A stretch of DNA of 7,899 bases from Halieaceae bacterium (GCA_018666295.1 JABIZW010000068.1:1-7899), one strand, 5' to 3'; counted from the stretch's first letter, positions 1 to 6,472 are shown. Notes: generated by a model from the letters alone, not told the origin. Translations and numbers: made by a program.

Positions 1-1059
1 AAGGCCGATCGGTTGATGCACGCAGCGCACAACTCGTTGATCAACCTCGACGCAGACGTCCATAGAGATCTGCGGCTTCAGCAATCGGAATTTTTCTTCC
101 CAAAATACGTTGAGACATTGAAAGAGCGCGTCGGCAAGAAAATAGATGACCTGCTGGATAATATGGAACGTGCGGGGCCTGAGGTCGATTTTGCCAAAAT
201 GTTTTCCACCGAGCTGCCCATGTATACGCTCTGTGAAATGCTGGGGGTCGACGAGGAGGACCGACCCAATATTATCAAATGGATGCATTACCTCGAGCTT
301 GCACCGCAATTTTTAACCCATCCATTTCGCATGTTCATGGCGGAACCGATGTTTCTATTCCGTTTCAATCAGATGCTCGAAGACATGTTCAACTACGGTG
401 AACGCGTCATGGCGGACCGCATTAAAAATCCACGCAATGACCTTTTAACCGTAATCGCAAACGCCACGCTTGACGACAAGCCGCTCTCACAAAACTACCT
501 CGATGGGTCCTGGCTACTCATTATTTTTGCCGGTAACGATACGACACGAAACTCGCTTTCAGGCACCATTCGATTAATGACTGAGTTCCAATCTCAACGT
601 CAGATGGTCGTTGATGACCCCAGCTTAATCGATCGAATGTCACACGAGGCCTTGCGAATGACGTCCCCAGTGATGCACATGCGACGGACAGCGACAGAGG
701 ACACAGAGATAGCAGGTCAGCGGATTGCTGAGAACGAAAAGGTGATCATGTGGTATGGCGCAGCCAACAGAGACCCCGCTGTTTTTCCTAACCCCGACGT
801 TTTCGATCTGACGCGTAAAAATGTTGAAAAACACGTCGCCTTCGGCCATGGCGTTCACCGTTGTCTCGGCAACCGAATCGCGCAGATGCAATTACGAATG
901 GCCTATGAACGCATCCTAGAGCGATTCCCAAATATTCACTGGACGGGCAAACAAAAAATTGAGCCTATCATTCTGGTTCACGCCATCTCGAGTCTGAAGG
1001 TCAACCTTTATGGCAAGGGCGCGAAGCGTCCGGTAAAGATCGCAATGCCTAATCAGTGA
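1..1059 (+). CDS. Cytochrome P450, 5'-truncated by the window edge
   Basis: A heme-thiolate monooxygenase, which would insert one oxygen atom from O2 into an organic substrate using electrons from a ferredoxin/reductase pair not encoded here. The reading frame is open from base 1, so the start lies outside the window; 352 codons are visible and roughly 60-100 N-terminal residues are missing compared with usual bacterial P450s of about 410-460. Visible landmarks (fragment numbering): I-helix AGNDTTRN at 177-184 with the acid/Thr pair for oxygen activation, ExxR (EALR) at 216-219, and the heme loop FGHGVHRCLG at 281-290 with the Cys thiolate ligand at 288 (bases 862-864). No membrane anchor is seen in the visible part, so it is probably cytosolic. 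The AGNDTTRN, HMRRTA and MWYGAANRD blocks resemble the CYP153 group and relatives that hydroxylate alkyl chains, but the subfamily and substrate are not decided. Its stop codon is one base from the stop of the convergent regulator gene. Confidence 0.95.
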   Translation, partial: KADRLMHAAHNSLINLDADVHRDLRLQQSEFFFPKYVETLKERVGKKIDDLLDNMERAGPEVDFAKMFSTELPMYTLCEMLGVDEEDRPNIIKWMHYLELAPQFLTHPFRMFMAEPMFLFRFNQMLEDMFNYGERVMADRIKNPRNDLLTVIANATLDDKPLSQNYLDGSWLLIIFAGNDTTRNSLSGTIRLMTEFQSQRQMVVDDPSLIDRMSHEALRMTSPVMHMRRTATEDTEIAGQRIAENEKVIMWYGAANRDPAVFPNPDVFDLTRKNVEKHVAFGHGVHRCLGNRIAQMQLRMAYERILERFPNIHWTGKQKIEPIILVHAISSLKVNLYGKGAKRPVKIAMPNQ

Positions 1060-1060
1060 G

Positions 1061-1540
1061 CTATTTGAGCTGCGTCGAAAGTGGCAGCTCTGTCGTGTTT
1101 TTAATCTCGGTCACCGCAATGTGCGAGTGCATCTCGCGCACTAAGTCGCCGCTCAACAGCGTGTTGCGGATGAAGTCTTCGTAGTGCCGGACGTCTTTAC
1201 AAATAATCTTCAGTACATAGTCCCAAATGCCCGCCATCGTGTAGCACTCGACGACTTCAGGATATGCCTCAACCTCATTCTCAAACGCTAACAGGTTTTT
1301 CCTGCCCGTTTGAGTGAGGTTTACCGTGGCAAAGACCACAATCTCCATGCCGAGCGCCGCGCGGTCAAGCAGTGCGACCCGCCGCTGAACCACACCGTCC
1401 TCTTCCAAGCGATTGATGCGACGCCATATTGGCGACTGAGAACTGTTGAGGCGTTCCGCCAGCGCGCCAGTAGAAAGACTGGCGTCGTGTTGTAACGCAC
1501 TCATTATCGCCACATCTTGAGTACCCCATTTTTTCTGCAT
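1061..1540 (-). CDS. Lrp/AsnC-family transcriptional regulator
   Basis: A 159-residue protein of usual family length. Residues about 8-60 form the N-terminal winged helix-turn-helix (recognition region around SSQSPIWRRINRLEEDG). Residues about 66-150 form the RAM/AsnC effector-binding and oligomerisation domain, with the typical beta strand VVFATVNL and the segment MAGIWDYVLKI matching the family's conserved G-x-x-D-Y block. Members bind DNA as dimers to octamers and usually sense amino acids. The start is ATG at 1540, preceded by AGGGAT at 1546-1551 five bases upstream. It is divergent from the oxidoreductase/amino acid dehydrogenase genes across a 142-base AT-rich spacer with several dyads, so local control of that operon and of itself is likely (inference). 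The effector cannot be read from sequence; a branched-chain or aromatic amino acid is the natural guess from the neighbours. Confidence 0.95.
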   Translation of the reverse strand: MQKKWGTQDVAIMSALQHDASLSTGALAERLNSSQSPIWRRINRLEEDGVVQRRVALLDRAALGMEIVVFATVNLTQTGRKNLLAFENEVEAYPEVVECYTMAGIWDYVLKIICKDVRHYEDFIRNTLLSGDLVREMHSHIAVTEIKNTTELPLSTQLK

Positions 1541-1545
1541 AAAAG

Positions 1546-1551
1546 ATCCCT
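1546..1551 (-). promoter_or_regulatory. Ribosome binding site of the Lrp-type regulator
   Basis: AGGGAT on the minus strand lies five bases before the ATG whose first base is 1540. It supports this start, which also gives the normal family length with the helix-turn-helix near the N-terminus. Confidence 0.6.
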
Positions 1552-1564
1552 AAAAACGTAAAAA

Positions 1565-1577
1565 TAAATAATATTTA
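1565..1577. repeat. 13-base perfect dyad, candidate operator
   Basis: TAAATA and TATTTA flank a central A, a perfect inverted repeat of six-base arms. It sits 25 bases upstream of the regulator's start codon, where a bound protein could autoregulate. An AT-rich dyad with flexible centre fits the loose Lrp-type site, but such sequences also arise by chance in AT-rich spacers. Confidence 0.4.
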
Positions 1578-1608
1578 GTCACTTATATGCGTTATTTCAG
1601 GAAAAAAG

Positions 1609-1646
1609 AAGAAAATATTCTTTCTAAATGGATCAATATTTCCATT
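1609..1646. repeat. Two further operator-like dyads, centres 21 bases apart
   Basis: AAGAA at 1609-1613 and TTCTT at 1618-1622 flank AATA. AATGGA at 1627-1632 and TCCATT at 1641-1646 flank eight AT-rich bases. The centres (about 1615.5 and 1636.5) are 21 bases apart, two helical turns, and about 44 bases from the 1565-1577 dyad, near four turns. Same-face spacing would suit cooperative binding by an Lrp/AsnC multimer. The position, 37-74 bases upstream of the oxidoreductase start, overlaps where its promoter should be. Confidence 0.4.
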
Positions 1647-1671
1647 GAAATAAGGAATTTAGAGAGCCATT

Positions 1672-1677
1672 GAGGTG
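1672..1677 (+). promoter_or_regulatory. Ribosome binding site of the fused oxidoreductase
   Basis: GAGGTG lies five bases before the ATG at 1683 and fixes this start. The N-terminus that results matches the family's usual lead-in before the GYRGSPLGG block. Confidence 0.75.
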
Positions 1678-1682
1678 ATTAC

Positions 1683-4600
1683 ATGACGCAAGTCACACCG
1701 CCACCCCTTCGACACGCAGCCCTTGATGAAAAGTTCGCACCTGGACCCACGGTCGCGTTTATGACGGGCATCGACGCACTCGCGCGTCTTCCCGTGCTCC
1801 AGCACGAGCTGGACTTACGTGCGGGTCTTAATACTGCAGGATTTATTTCAGGCTATCGGGGCAGCCCACTGGGTGGGCTGGACCAAGCGCTCTGGCGCGC
1901 TAATACGACGCTTGAGCACCACAACGTGCAATTTCAGCCTGGCATTAACGAAGAGCTCGCGGCAACTGCGGTTTGGGGGTCACAGCAACTCGGCATTGTC
2001 TCAGATTCAGAATTCGATGGTGTCTTTGGCATGTGGTACGGCAAGGGTCCTGGCGTCGATCGAAGCATGGATGCAATCAAGCATGCCAATGCCTTTGGAA
2101 CCTCTCAATACGGCGGCGTTTTAGCCATCGCAGGCGACGATCATGCCTGTAAATCCTCGACACTGCCGCATCAATCAGAGCATATGTTCATGGGCGCCTC
2201 AGTTCCTGTACTTGCACCGAGCAACGTGCAAGAGGTTCTCGACTTTGGCATTTATGGCTGGGCAATGTCGCGGTTTACCGGATGCTGGGTGGCCTTGAAA
2301 GCCATTACCGACAACATGGACTCGGCCATGGGCGTTGAGATCGATCAAGCCCGATATCCCATTCGCCTCCCACCGCCACAGTCGCTCTCTCCCGACGGCA
2401 TGAACGCGCGATGGCCCGACACACCGCTCGATCAAGAGAAGCGGCTTAATCGCTATAAAATTTATGCAGCAAGACTGTTTGCAAGCATCAACGGCCTCAA
2501 TCGGATTGTCATCGACACCCCTAAACCAATGCTCGGAATTATAACCTCCGGCAAAGCCTACTTAGACGTTATGGAAGCGCTCAGCCTCTTGGCTATTGAT
2601 GCATCGACAGCGTCAAGGCTCGGTATTCGCGTACTCAAAGTCGGCATGCCGTGGCCGCTAGACCCTGAAATCGTTCAGGTCTTCACCGCTGGTGTCAGTG
2701 AGGTGCTGGTGGTCGAGGAAAAGCGGTCCGTGATCGAGGACCAACTCACCTCCCAGTTGTATAACCTGGCGGGGGCAGCTCGCCCGCGAATTTTTGGCGA
2801 ATTTGACGATGAAGGTGAGTCACTCCTGCCGAACAGTGGCGAGTTAAACCCAGACCAAGTTGCCAACGCGATCGCCGATCGACTGACTGCCCTCGGTCTC
2901 GCACCACCTCGACGTCCTTGCGCACTATCGAGTGCGGGTCTTTTGACTTCCGACGACACCCCAACGAGAACGCCACATTTCTGCTCAGGCTGTCCTCATA
3001 ACACGTCTACGAAAGTGCCCGAAGGGAGCGTGGCCATGGGCGGGATAGGCTGCCATTACATGGCAACTTGGATGCCTGACAGGGACACACGAACGTTCTC
3101 GCAAATGGGTGGTGAGGGAGCAGCTTGGATTGGACAAGCCGCGTTTAGCCAACGAAAACATGTGTTCCAAAACTTAGGCGATGGCACGTATTTCCACTCA
3201 GGTAGCCTTGCGATTCGAGCGGCCGTCGCCAGTCGCGTCAACATTACCTATAAAATTTTGTTTAATGAAGCGGTTGCAATGACCGGCGGGCAAGGGGTCG
3301 ACGGCGAGCTCTCCCTACTGGATTTGATAGCACAAATTCGTGCCGAAGGCGTGACACGCATTGCGGTGGTGAGTGCAGAGCTGCACACCAAGGAGATCCC
3401 CGATGGGATAGAGCTCGTTCGGCGCGAGAACTACGATGCACTACAGCGGCGTTTTCGTGAGTACACCGGCACGACGGTCATCATCTATCAACAACTGTGC
3501 GCCAACGAAAAGCGACGGCGTCAAAAGCGCAAACAGTTACCAAGCCCCACGGCAAAGATTGTCATTCACCCGGAACTTTGTGAGGGCTGTGGCGACTGCG
3601 GGACTCAATCAAATTGCTTATCGATCAAGCCGCTCACGACAGAGTTGGGGACAAAAAGAGCCATCGACCAGCACAGCTGCAACACCGATCTGAGCTGCGT
3701 TGATGGTTTTTGTCCGAGCTTCATTAGCGTCACTACGACCTCGAACCTCCAGGTCACAGCGAGCCCTGAGACCGCCTCCCCACTCTTCGACCCCCTGCCC
3801 GATCCGACTCAAGTCGACCTGACGCAGCCTTGGACCTGCTTAATTGCAGGCGTTGGTGGCACCGGTGTTCTCACGGTCGGAGCGCTTCTTGCGATGGCGG
3901 CACACATCGAGGGAAAAGGGTTCGCAACAATGAATCAGACGGGGCTCGCACAAAAATTTGGCGCGGTGGTCAGTCACTTGAAAGTCGCTGCTCGTCAGGC
4001 CGATATTCACGCCGTACGTGTCGCAGAGCGACAATCGCAATTGTTAATTGGCTGTGACCTTGTGGTCGCCGCCAACGACGAAACACTGACCAAGCTGCAC
4101 CCTATGACCTGCAGTAGCGTCCTCAATACCCATGAGTCTATAACCAGCGAGTTTATTCAAAATCCAGACTTTAAAATTTCAACCGACGGGCTAACACAAG
4201 CGGTGAGGTCCGCGGTACCCGACGAACGTCTTTTCGCAGTCGATGCGTCCGACTACGCAACTCGACTGGTCGGAGATGCGATGGGCGCTAACTTATTCCT
4301 GGTTGGTATCGCCTATCAACAGGGACTGCTCCCTCTCAGTGGTCCCGCGCTTGAAAAGGCCATTGAAGTCAATGGGGTAGCCATAGAGATGAACCGACAA
4401 GCCTTCGAATGGGGTCGTCGGTACGTACACCAGCGCGATCGAGTAGACGCGCTCGTTCATGACGAAGAGCCAGCGAGATTGATCGACGTGGACGATATCG
4501 TGAAAGACCGAATGATGCGCCTCGTCGATTACCAGTCAGAGGATTACGCTCAGGCGTATGTGTCGCAGGTGCGATCGCTTGAGTCCGAGGTTTCGGATGC

Positions 4601-5153
4601 GCTCGAGAGTACTGAGTTATTCCGTGAAGTTTCGACACAGCTCTACCGACTTATGGCATTAAAAGACGAGTACGAGGTTGCCCGAATACTCACATCCAGC
4701 GCAAAAGCCGGGACGGTGTTCGGAAAAGCCAGTACCGCAAGACCCACCTTTTATTTTGCGCCACCCGTTTTATCGAAGATTTTGAGTCAGAACAGTCAGC
4801 CGCGAAAATTTCGTTTTGGGGCGTGGATCTTAGGCCCGCTAGCGCTCCTTGCGCGTCTTAAAGTTTTGCGCGGATCGTTCCTCGACCCCTTCAGCCACCT
4901 GCGCGAGCGACAGGAAGAGCGGGAGGACCTGCAGCGGTATCTCGATGATCTCAAGCTCATCGCCGTATCGGTCGATCAACACACGATTGACATCGCCACT
5001 GAACTTGCCGGCTGCGTATCCATGCTTCGAGGCTATGGTCACGTTCGCAGCCGTAACCGTAAAAAATGGCTCGCAGTTCGCGCCGATTTAAGGGCAATGC
5101 TCACAATGATCACTCCCACAAACCACCCCCCCCTAATTCATACGAGGTCTTAA
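1683..5153 (+). CDS. Fused indolepyruvate ferredoxin oxidoreductase (2-oxo acid:acceptor oxidoreductase)
   Basis: A thiamine diphosphate enzyme that oxidatively decarboxylates a 2-oxo acid (aryl- or branched-chain pyruvate) with CoA to an acyl-CoA and passes electrons to ferredoxin or a similar acceptor, in the cytosol. The 1156 residues match the usual length of the single-chain bacterial form that fuses the alpha, beta and gamma parts. In order: N-terminal domain with GYRGSPLGG at 57-65 and GINEELAAT at 87-95; CSGCPHN at 434-440; TPP/Mg site GDGTYFHSG at 499-507 followed by N528; cysteine region C633, C636, C639, C645, C666, C672, C677 for Fe-S binding; gamma domain IAGVGGTGVLT at 721-731 and GLAQKFGAVVSH at 754-765; and a C-terminal region of the DUF6537 type with MALKDEYEVARI at 991-1002. 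It lies divergent from an Lrp-type gene and its TAA overlaps the ATG of an amino acid dehydrogenase, suggesting co-transcription. The substrate is not proven: indolepyruvate or phenylpyruvate by family name, branched-chain 2-oxo acids equally possible from context. Confidence 0.95.
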   Translation: MTQVTPPPLRHAALDEKFAPGPTVAFMTGIDALARLPVLQHELDLRAGLNTAGFISGYRGSPLGGLDQALWRANTTLEHHNVQFQPGINEELAATAVWGSQQLGIVSDSEFDGVFGMWYGKGPGVDRSMDAIKHANAFGTSQYGGVLAIAGDDHACKSSTLPHQSEHMFMGASVPVLAPSNVQEVLDFGIYGWAMSRFTGCWVALKAITDNMDSAMGVEIDQARYPIRLPPPQSLSPDGMNARWPDTPLDQEKRLNRYKIYAARLFASINGLNRIVIDTPKPMLGIITSGKAYLDVMEALSLLAIDASTASRLGIRVLKVGMPWPLDPEIVQVFTAGVSEVLVVEEKRSVIEDQLTSQLYNLAGAARPRIFGEFDDEGESLLPNSGELNPDQVANAIADRLTALGLAPPRRPCALSSAGLLTSDDTPTRTPHFCSGCPHNTSTKVPEGSVAMGGIGCHYMATWMPDRDTRTFSQMGGEGAAWIGQAAFSQRKHVFQNLGDGTYFHSGSLAIRAAVASRVNITYKILFNEAVAMTGGQGVDGELSLLDLIAQIRAEGVTRIAVVSAELHTKEIPDGIELVRRENYDALQRRFREYTGTTVIIYQQLCANEKRRRQKRKQLPSPTAKIVIHPELCEGCGDCGTQSNCLSIKPLTTELGTKRAIDQHSCNTDLSCVDGFCPSFISVTTTSNLQVTASPETASPLFDPLPDPTQVDLTQPWTCLIAGVGGTGVLTVGALLAMAAHIEGKGFATMNQTGLAQKFGAVVSHLKVAARQADIHAVRVAERQSQLLIGCDLVVAANDETLTKLHPMTCSSVLNTHESITSEFIQNPDFKISTDGLTQAVRSAVPDERLFAVDASDYATRLVGDAMGANLFLVGIAYQQGLLPLSGPALEKAIEVNGVAIEMNRQAFEWGRRYVHQRDRVDALVHDEEPARLIDVDDIVKDRMMRLVDYQSEDYAQAYVSQVRSLESEVSDALESTELFREVSTQLYRLMALKDEYEVARILTSSAKAGTVFGKASTARPTFYFAPPVLSKILSQNSQPRKFRFGAWILGPLALLARLKVLRGSFLDPFSHLRERQEEREDLQRYLDDLKLIAVSVDQHTIDIATELAGCVSMLRGYGHVRSRNRKKWLAVRADLRAMLTMITPTNHPPLIHTRS
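5126..5133 (+). repeat. C8 homopolymer near the 3' end of the oxidoreductase gene
   Basis: Eight consecutive C lie 17 bases before the oxidoreductase stop codon and 19 bases before the next gene's ATG. In the oxidoreductase frame the tract is read as C CCC CCC C, which has the X XXY YYZ form. The dehydrogenase frame is open across the tract, so a -1 shift, or one extra C, would fuse the two proteins. It may simply be an unselected low-complexity tail coding Pro-Pro. Confidence 0.8.
5144..5147 (+). promoter_or_regulatory. Ribosome binding site that decides the dehydrogenase start
   Basis: GAGG lies five bases before the ATG at 5153, inside the last codons of the oxidoreductase gene. It favours this ATG over an upstream in-frame ATG at 5066 that would add 29 residues not expected in the family. 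The TAATG overlap suggests translational coupling. Confidence 0.75.
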
Positions 5154-6220
5154 TGAACACACTGACTCATCCCGAATTCAGCAACCATGAACGCGTTGTT
5201 TTCGTGACAGACGCGGCATCAGGTTTACAAGCAATTATCGCGGTTCACAGTTCGCAGCTCGGACCGGCCATCGGGGGGTGTCGCATGTGGCCCTACGTCA
5301 GCGCTTCGGATGCATTGACCGACGTTTTACGACTTTCACGTGGAATGACTTACAAAAATGCACTGGCGGGTATCGCATCGGGTGGCGGTAAGTCAGTGAT
5401 TATTGGCGATTCAAAACGCGATAAGTCCGCGAGTCTAATGCGCGCAATGGGAAAGGCCATTCATGACCTCGGTGGTCTGTATATCGCGGCTGAAGACTCT
5501 GGAACATCGCCCAGTGATATGGCATTGATGGCAGAATCGACCCCCTACGTGGCGGGCCTCGATCACGAACTGGGTAGTGGCGACCCCTCACCAAGCACTG
5601 CACTCGGCGTCTTTTTGAGTCTGAAAAAGGCAGTCCTACAACGCTTTGATCAACCTTCGGTCAACGGCCTGCGTGTAAACATTCAAGGCATAGGCCAAGT
5701 CGGGTTTGAACTCGCTCGGCTACTCGTAGCCGAAGGCGCTGAGGTCCGAGCAAGCGACACCAATAAAAGTGCACTGGCGCGCGCCGTCGATGAACTGTCG
5801 GTGACGCCACTGGGACACGAAGAAATATTCACCAATCCCTGCGATATCTTTGCCCCTTGTGCCATGGGTGGGATTTTAAACGAGACGACTATCCCGCGGC
5901 TCAGCACGCAGATCGTTGCGGGCGCAGCCAACAATCAATTACTGAGTGAAACCGACCATCTGTTACTTCACGAGCGAGGTATTTTGTATTGTCCTGATTA
6001 TCTGATCAACGCCGGCGGTGTCATCGACGTTTATCACCGTCGACAAGGTCATAGTATTGACGCTGTGCAGTGCGCCGTCGCCGCCATTGCCGAGCGGACA
6101 CAATCGATTTTAACCGACGCACACGCCAGGCACATCAGTCCTGAGATCATCGCCGCTGAGCACGCTGAAGTGCTTCTGTCACAACCTGGACGTGCGAAGA
6201 CGCGCAGCGCTGCGGCGTAA
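5153..6220 (+). CDS. Leucine/phenylalanine/valine dehydrogenase-family protein (NAD-dependent)
   Basis: This enzyme would reversibly deaminate an L-amino acid (Leu, Val, Ile or Phe) to its 2-oxo acid and ammonia, with NAD. At 355 residues it has the usual length for leucine dehydrogenases. The N-terminal substrate domain has GPAIGGCRMWPY at 37-48, GMTYKNALAG at 64-73 with Lys68, and SGGGK at 76-80 with Lys80, the two lysines that bind carboxylate and catalyse in Bacillus leucine dehydrogenase. EDSGTS is at 114-119. The Rossmann domain has IQGIGQVG at 177-184 and an acidic residue, D202, at the end of the second strand, which favours NAD over NADP. GAANNQL at 257-263 and PDYLINAGG at 281-289 are also characteristic. 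Its ATG overlaps the oxidoreductase TAA, so both are probably made from one mRNA: the dehydrogenase makes the 2-oxo acid that the oxidoreductase consumes (inference). Leu versus Phe preference cannot be told from sequence. Only 17 bases separate its stop from the 3' end of convergent tRNA-His. Confidence 0.95.
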   Translation: MNTLTHPEFSNHERVVFVTDAASGLQAIIAVHSSQLGPAIGGCRMWPYVSASDALTDVLRLSRGMTYKNALAGIASGGGKSVIIGDSKRDKSASLMRAMGKAIHDLGGLYIAAEDSGTSPSDMALMAESTPYVAGLDHELGSGDPSPSTALGVFLSLKKAVLQRFDQPSVNGLRVNIQGIGQVGFELARLLVAEGAEVRASDTNKSALARAVDELSVTPLGHEEIFTNPCDIFAPCAMGGILNETTIPRLSTQIVAGAANNQLLSETDHLLLHERGILYCPDYLINAGGVIDVYHRRQGHSIDAVQCAVAAIAERTQSILTDAHARHISPEIIAAEHAEVLLSQPGRAKTRSAAA

Positions 6221-6237
6221 AATGGCAATACGGGGAA

Positions 6238-6314
6238 TGGGGTGGCTGATGGGTCTTGAACCCACTACCTCCGGAGTCACAATCCGGTGCTCTACCTGGT
6301 GAGCTACAGCCACC
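6238..6314 (-). tRNA. tRNA-His (anticodon GUG)
   Basis: The minus strand folds as a complete tRNA with encoded CCA (6238-6240). The 7-base-pair acceptor stem is GTGGCTG with CAGCCAC. An extra 5' G (6314) faces C73 (6241), the hallmark of histidine tRNAs read by HisRS. The D stem is GCTC/GAGC. The anticodon stem CCGGA/TCCGG encloses TTGTGAC with anticodon GTG. The T stem GTGGG/CCCAT encloses TTCAAGA. It lies 56 bases downstream of tRNA-Pro on the same strand, so both probably come from one precursor. No terminator hairpin with a T run follows it. Confidence 0.97.
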
Positions 6315-6370
6315 ACTAAGAAAGGCTTAAGCCTATCGATCTCGACCATTGCGACCGGGTCGAAGATTAG
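6315..6370 (-). other. Spacer between tRNA-Pro and tRNA-His
   Basis: These 56 bases have no coding potential. They contain a 12-base palindrome AGGCTTAAGCCT at 6323-6334 and a six-base-arm inverted repeat, TCGACC at 6342-6347 with GGTCGA at 6358-6363. In the precursor transcript these could fold into hairpins bordering RNase cleavage sites; neither is followed by a T run, so they are not taken as terminators. Confidence 0.45.
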
Positions 6371-6447
6371 TGGTCGGGGAGGAGGGATTCGAACCCCCGA
6401 CATCCTGCTCCCAAAGCAGGCGCGCTACCAGACTGCGCTACACCCCG
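6371..6447 (-). tRNA. tRNA-Pro (anticodon UGG)
   Basis: The minus strand gives a 77-base tRNA with encoded CCA (6371-6373) and discriminator A73. The C1-G72 end pair is typical of bacterial proline tRNAs. The D stem is GCGC/GCGC. The anticodon stem CCTGC/GCAGG encloses TTTGGGA with anticodon TGG. The T stem GGGGG/CCCTC, with one G-U pair, encloses TTCGAAT. The acceptor stem CGGGGTG faces CTCCCCG, so six of seven pairs form and position 6 faces 67 as U-U (bases 6442 and 6380). It is the first tRNA after the minus-strand promoter at 6483-6512. Confidence 0.96.
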
Positions 6448-6455
6448 AATATCGA

Positions 6456-6472
6456 AAGACGTTCAACGTCTT
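6456..6472 (-). other. Leader hairpin of the tRNA transcript
   Basis: AAGACGTT and AACGTCTT form a perfect eight-base inverted repeat around one base, giving at least a six-base-pair stem with a five-base loop. It lies between the promoter and the tRNA-Pro 5' end, about nine bases before the mature end, so it would be part of the 5' leader removed by RNase P. A role is not shown. Confidence 0.5.

Larger units (their letters stand above)
1541..1682. promoter_or_regulatory. Divergent control region between the Lrp-type gene and the oxidoreductase operon
   Basis: This 142-base spacer separates two divergently transcribed starts and is strikingly richer in A and T than the flanking genes. It contains the ribosome binding sites of both genes (AGGGAT on the minus strand at 1546-1551, GAGGTG on the plus strand at 1672-1677) and three dyad sequences, described separately. 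No convincing sigma-70 -35/-10 pair with good spacing could be assigned in either direction; TATAAG on the minus strand near 1583-1588 is a possible -10 only. The arrangement is typical of Lrp/AsnC regulators controlling a neighbouring catabolic operon and themselves. Confidence 0.6.

Noticed and set aside
13..15. TTG as a start for the P450
   Set aside because: The frame is open to base 1, and a protein starting here would lack the N-terminal part every P450 has; the gene simply continues beyond the edge.
2675..2976. Two minus-strand frames of 94 and 76 codons inside the oxidoreductase gene
   Set aside because: They overlap each other and the conserved coding strand, and show no domain or start signal; they are shadow frames.
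5066..5152. Upstream in-frame ATG giving the amino acid dehydrogenase 29 extra residues
   Set aside because: The extension lies within the oxidoreductase reading frame and has no family match, whereas the ATG at 5153 has GAGG at the right distance and gives the normal length.
6203..6214. GC-rich perfect palindrome CGCAGCGCTGCG as a terminator
   Set aside because: It lies within the dehydrogenase coding end, lacks a T run on either strand, and is explained by Arg/Ser/Ala codons.
6179..6403. Minus-strand 74-codon frame reading through tRNA-His
   Set aside because: It is a translation of tRNA sequence with no protein features and no ribosome binding site logic.
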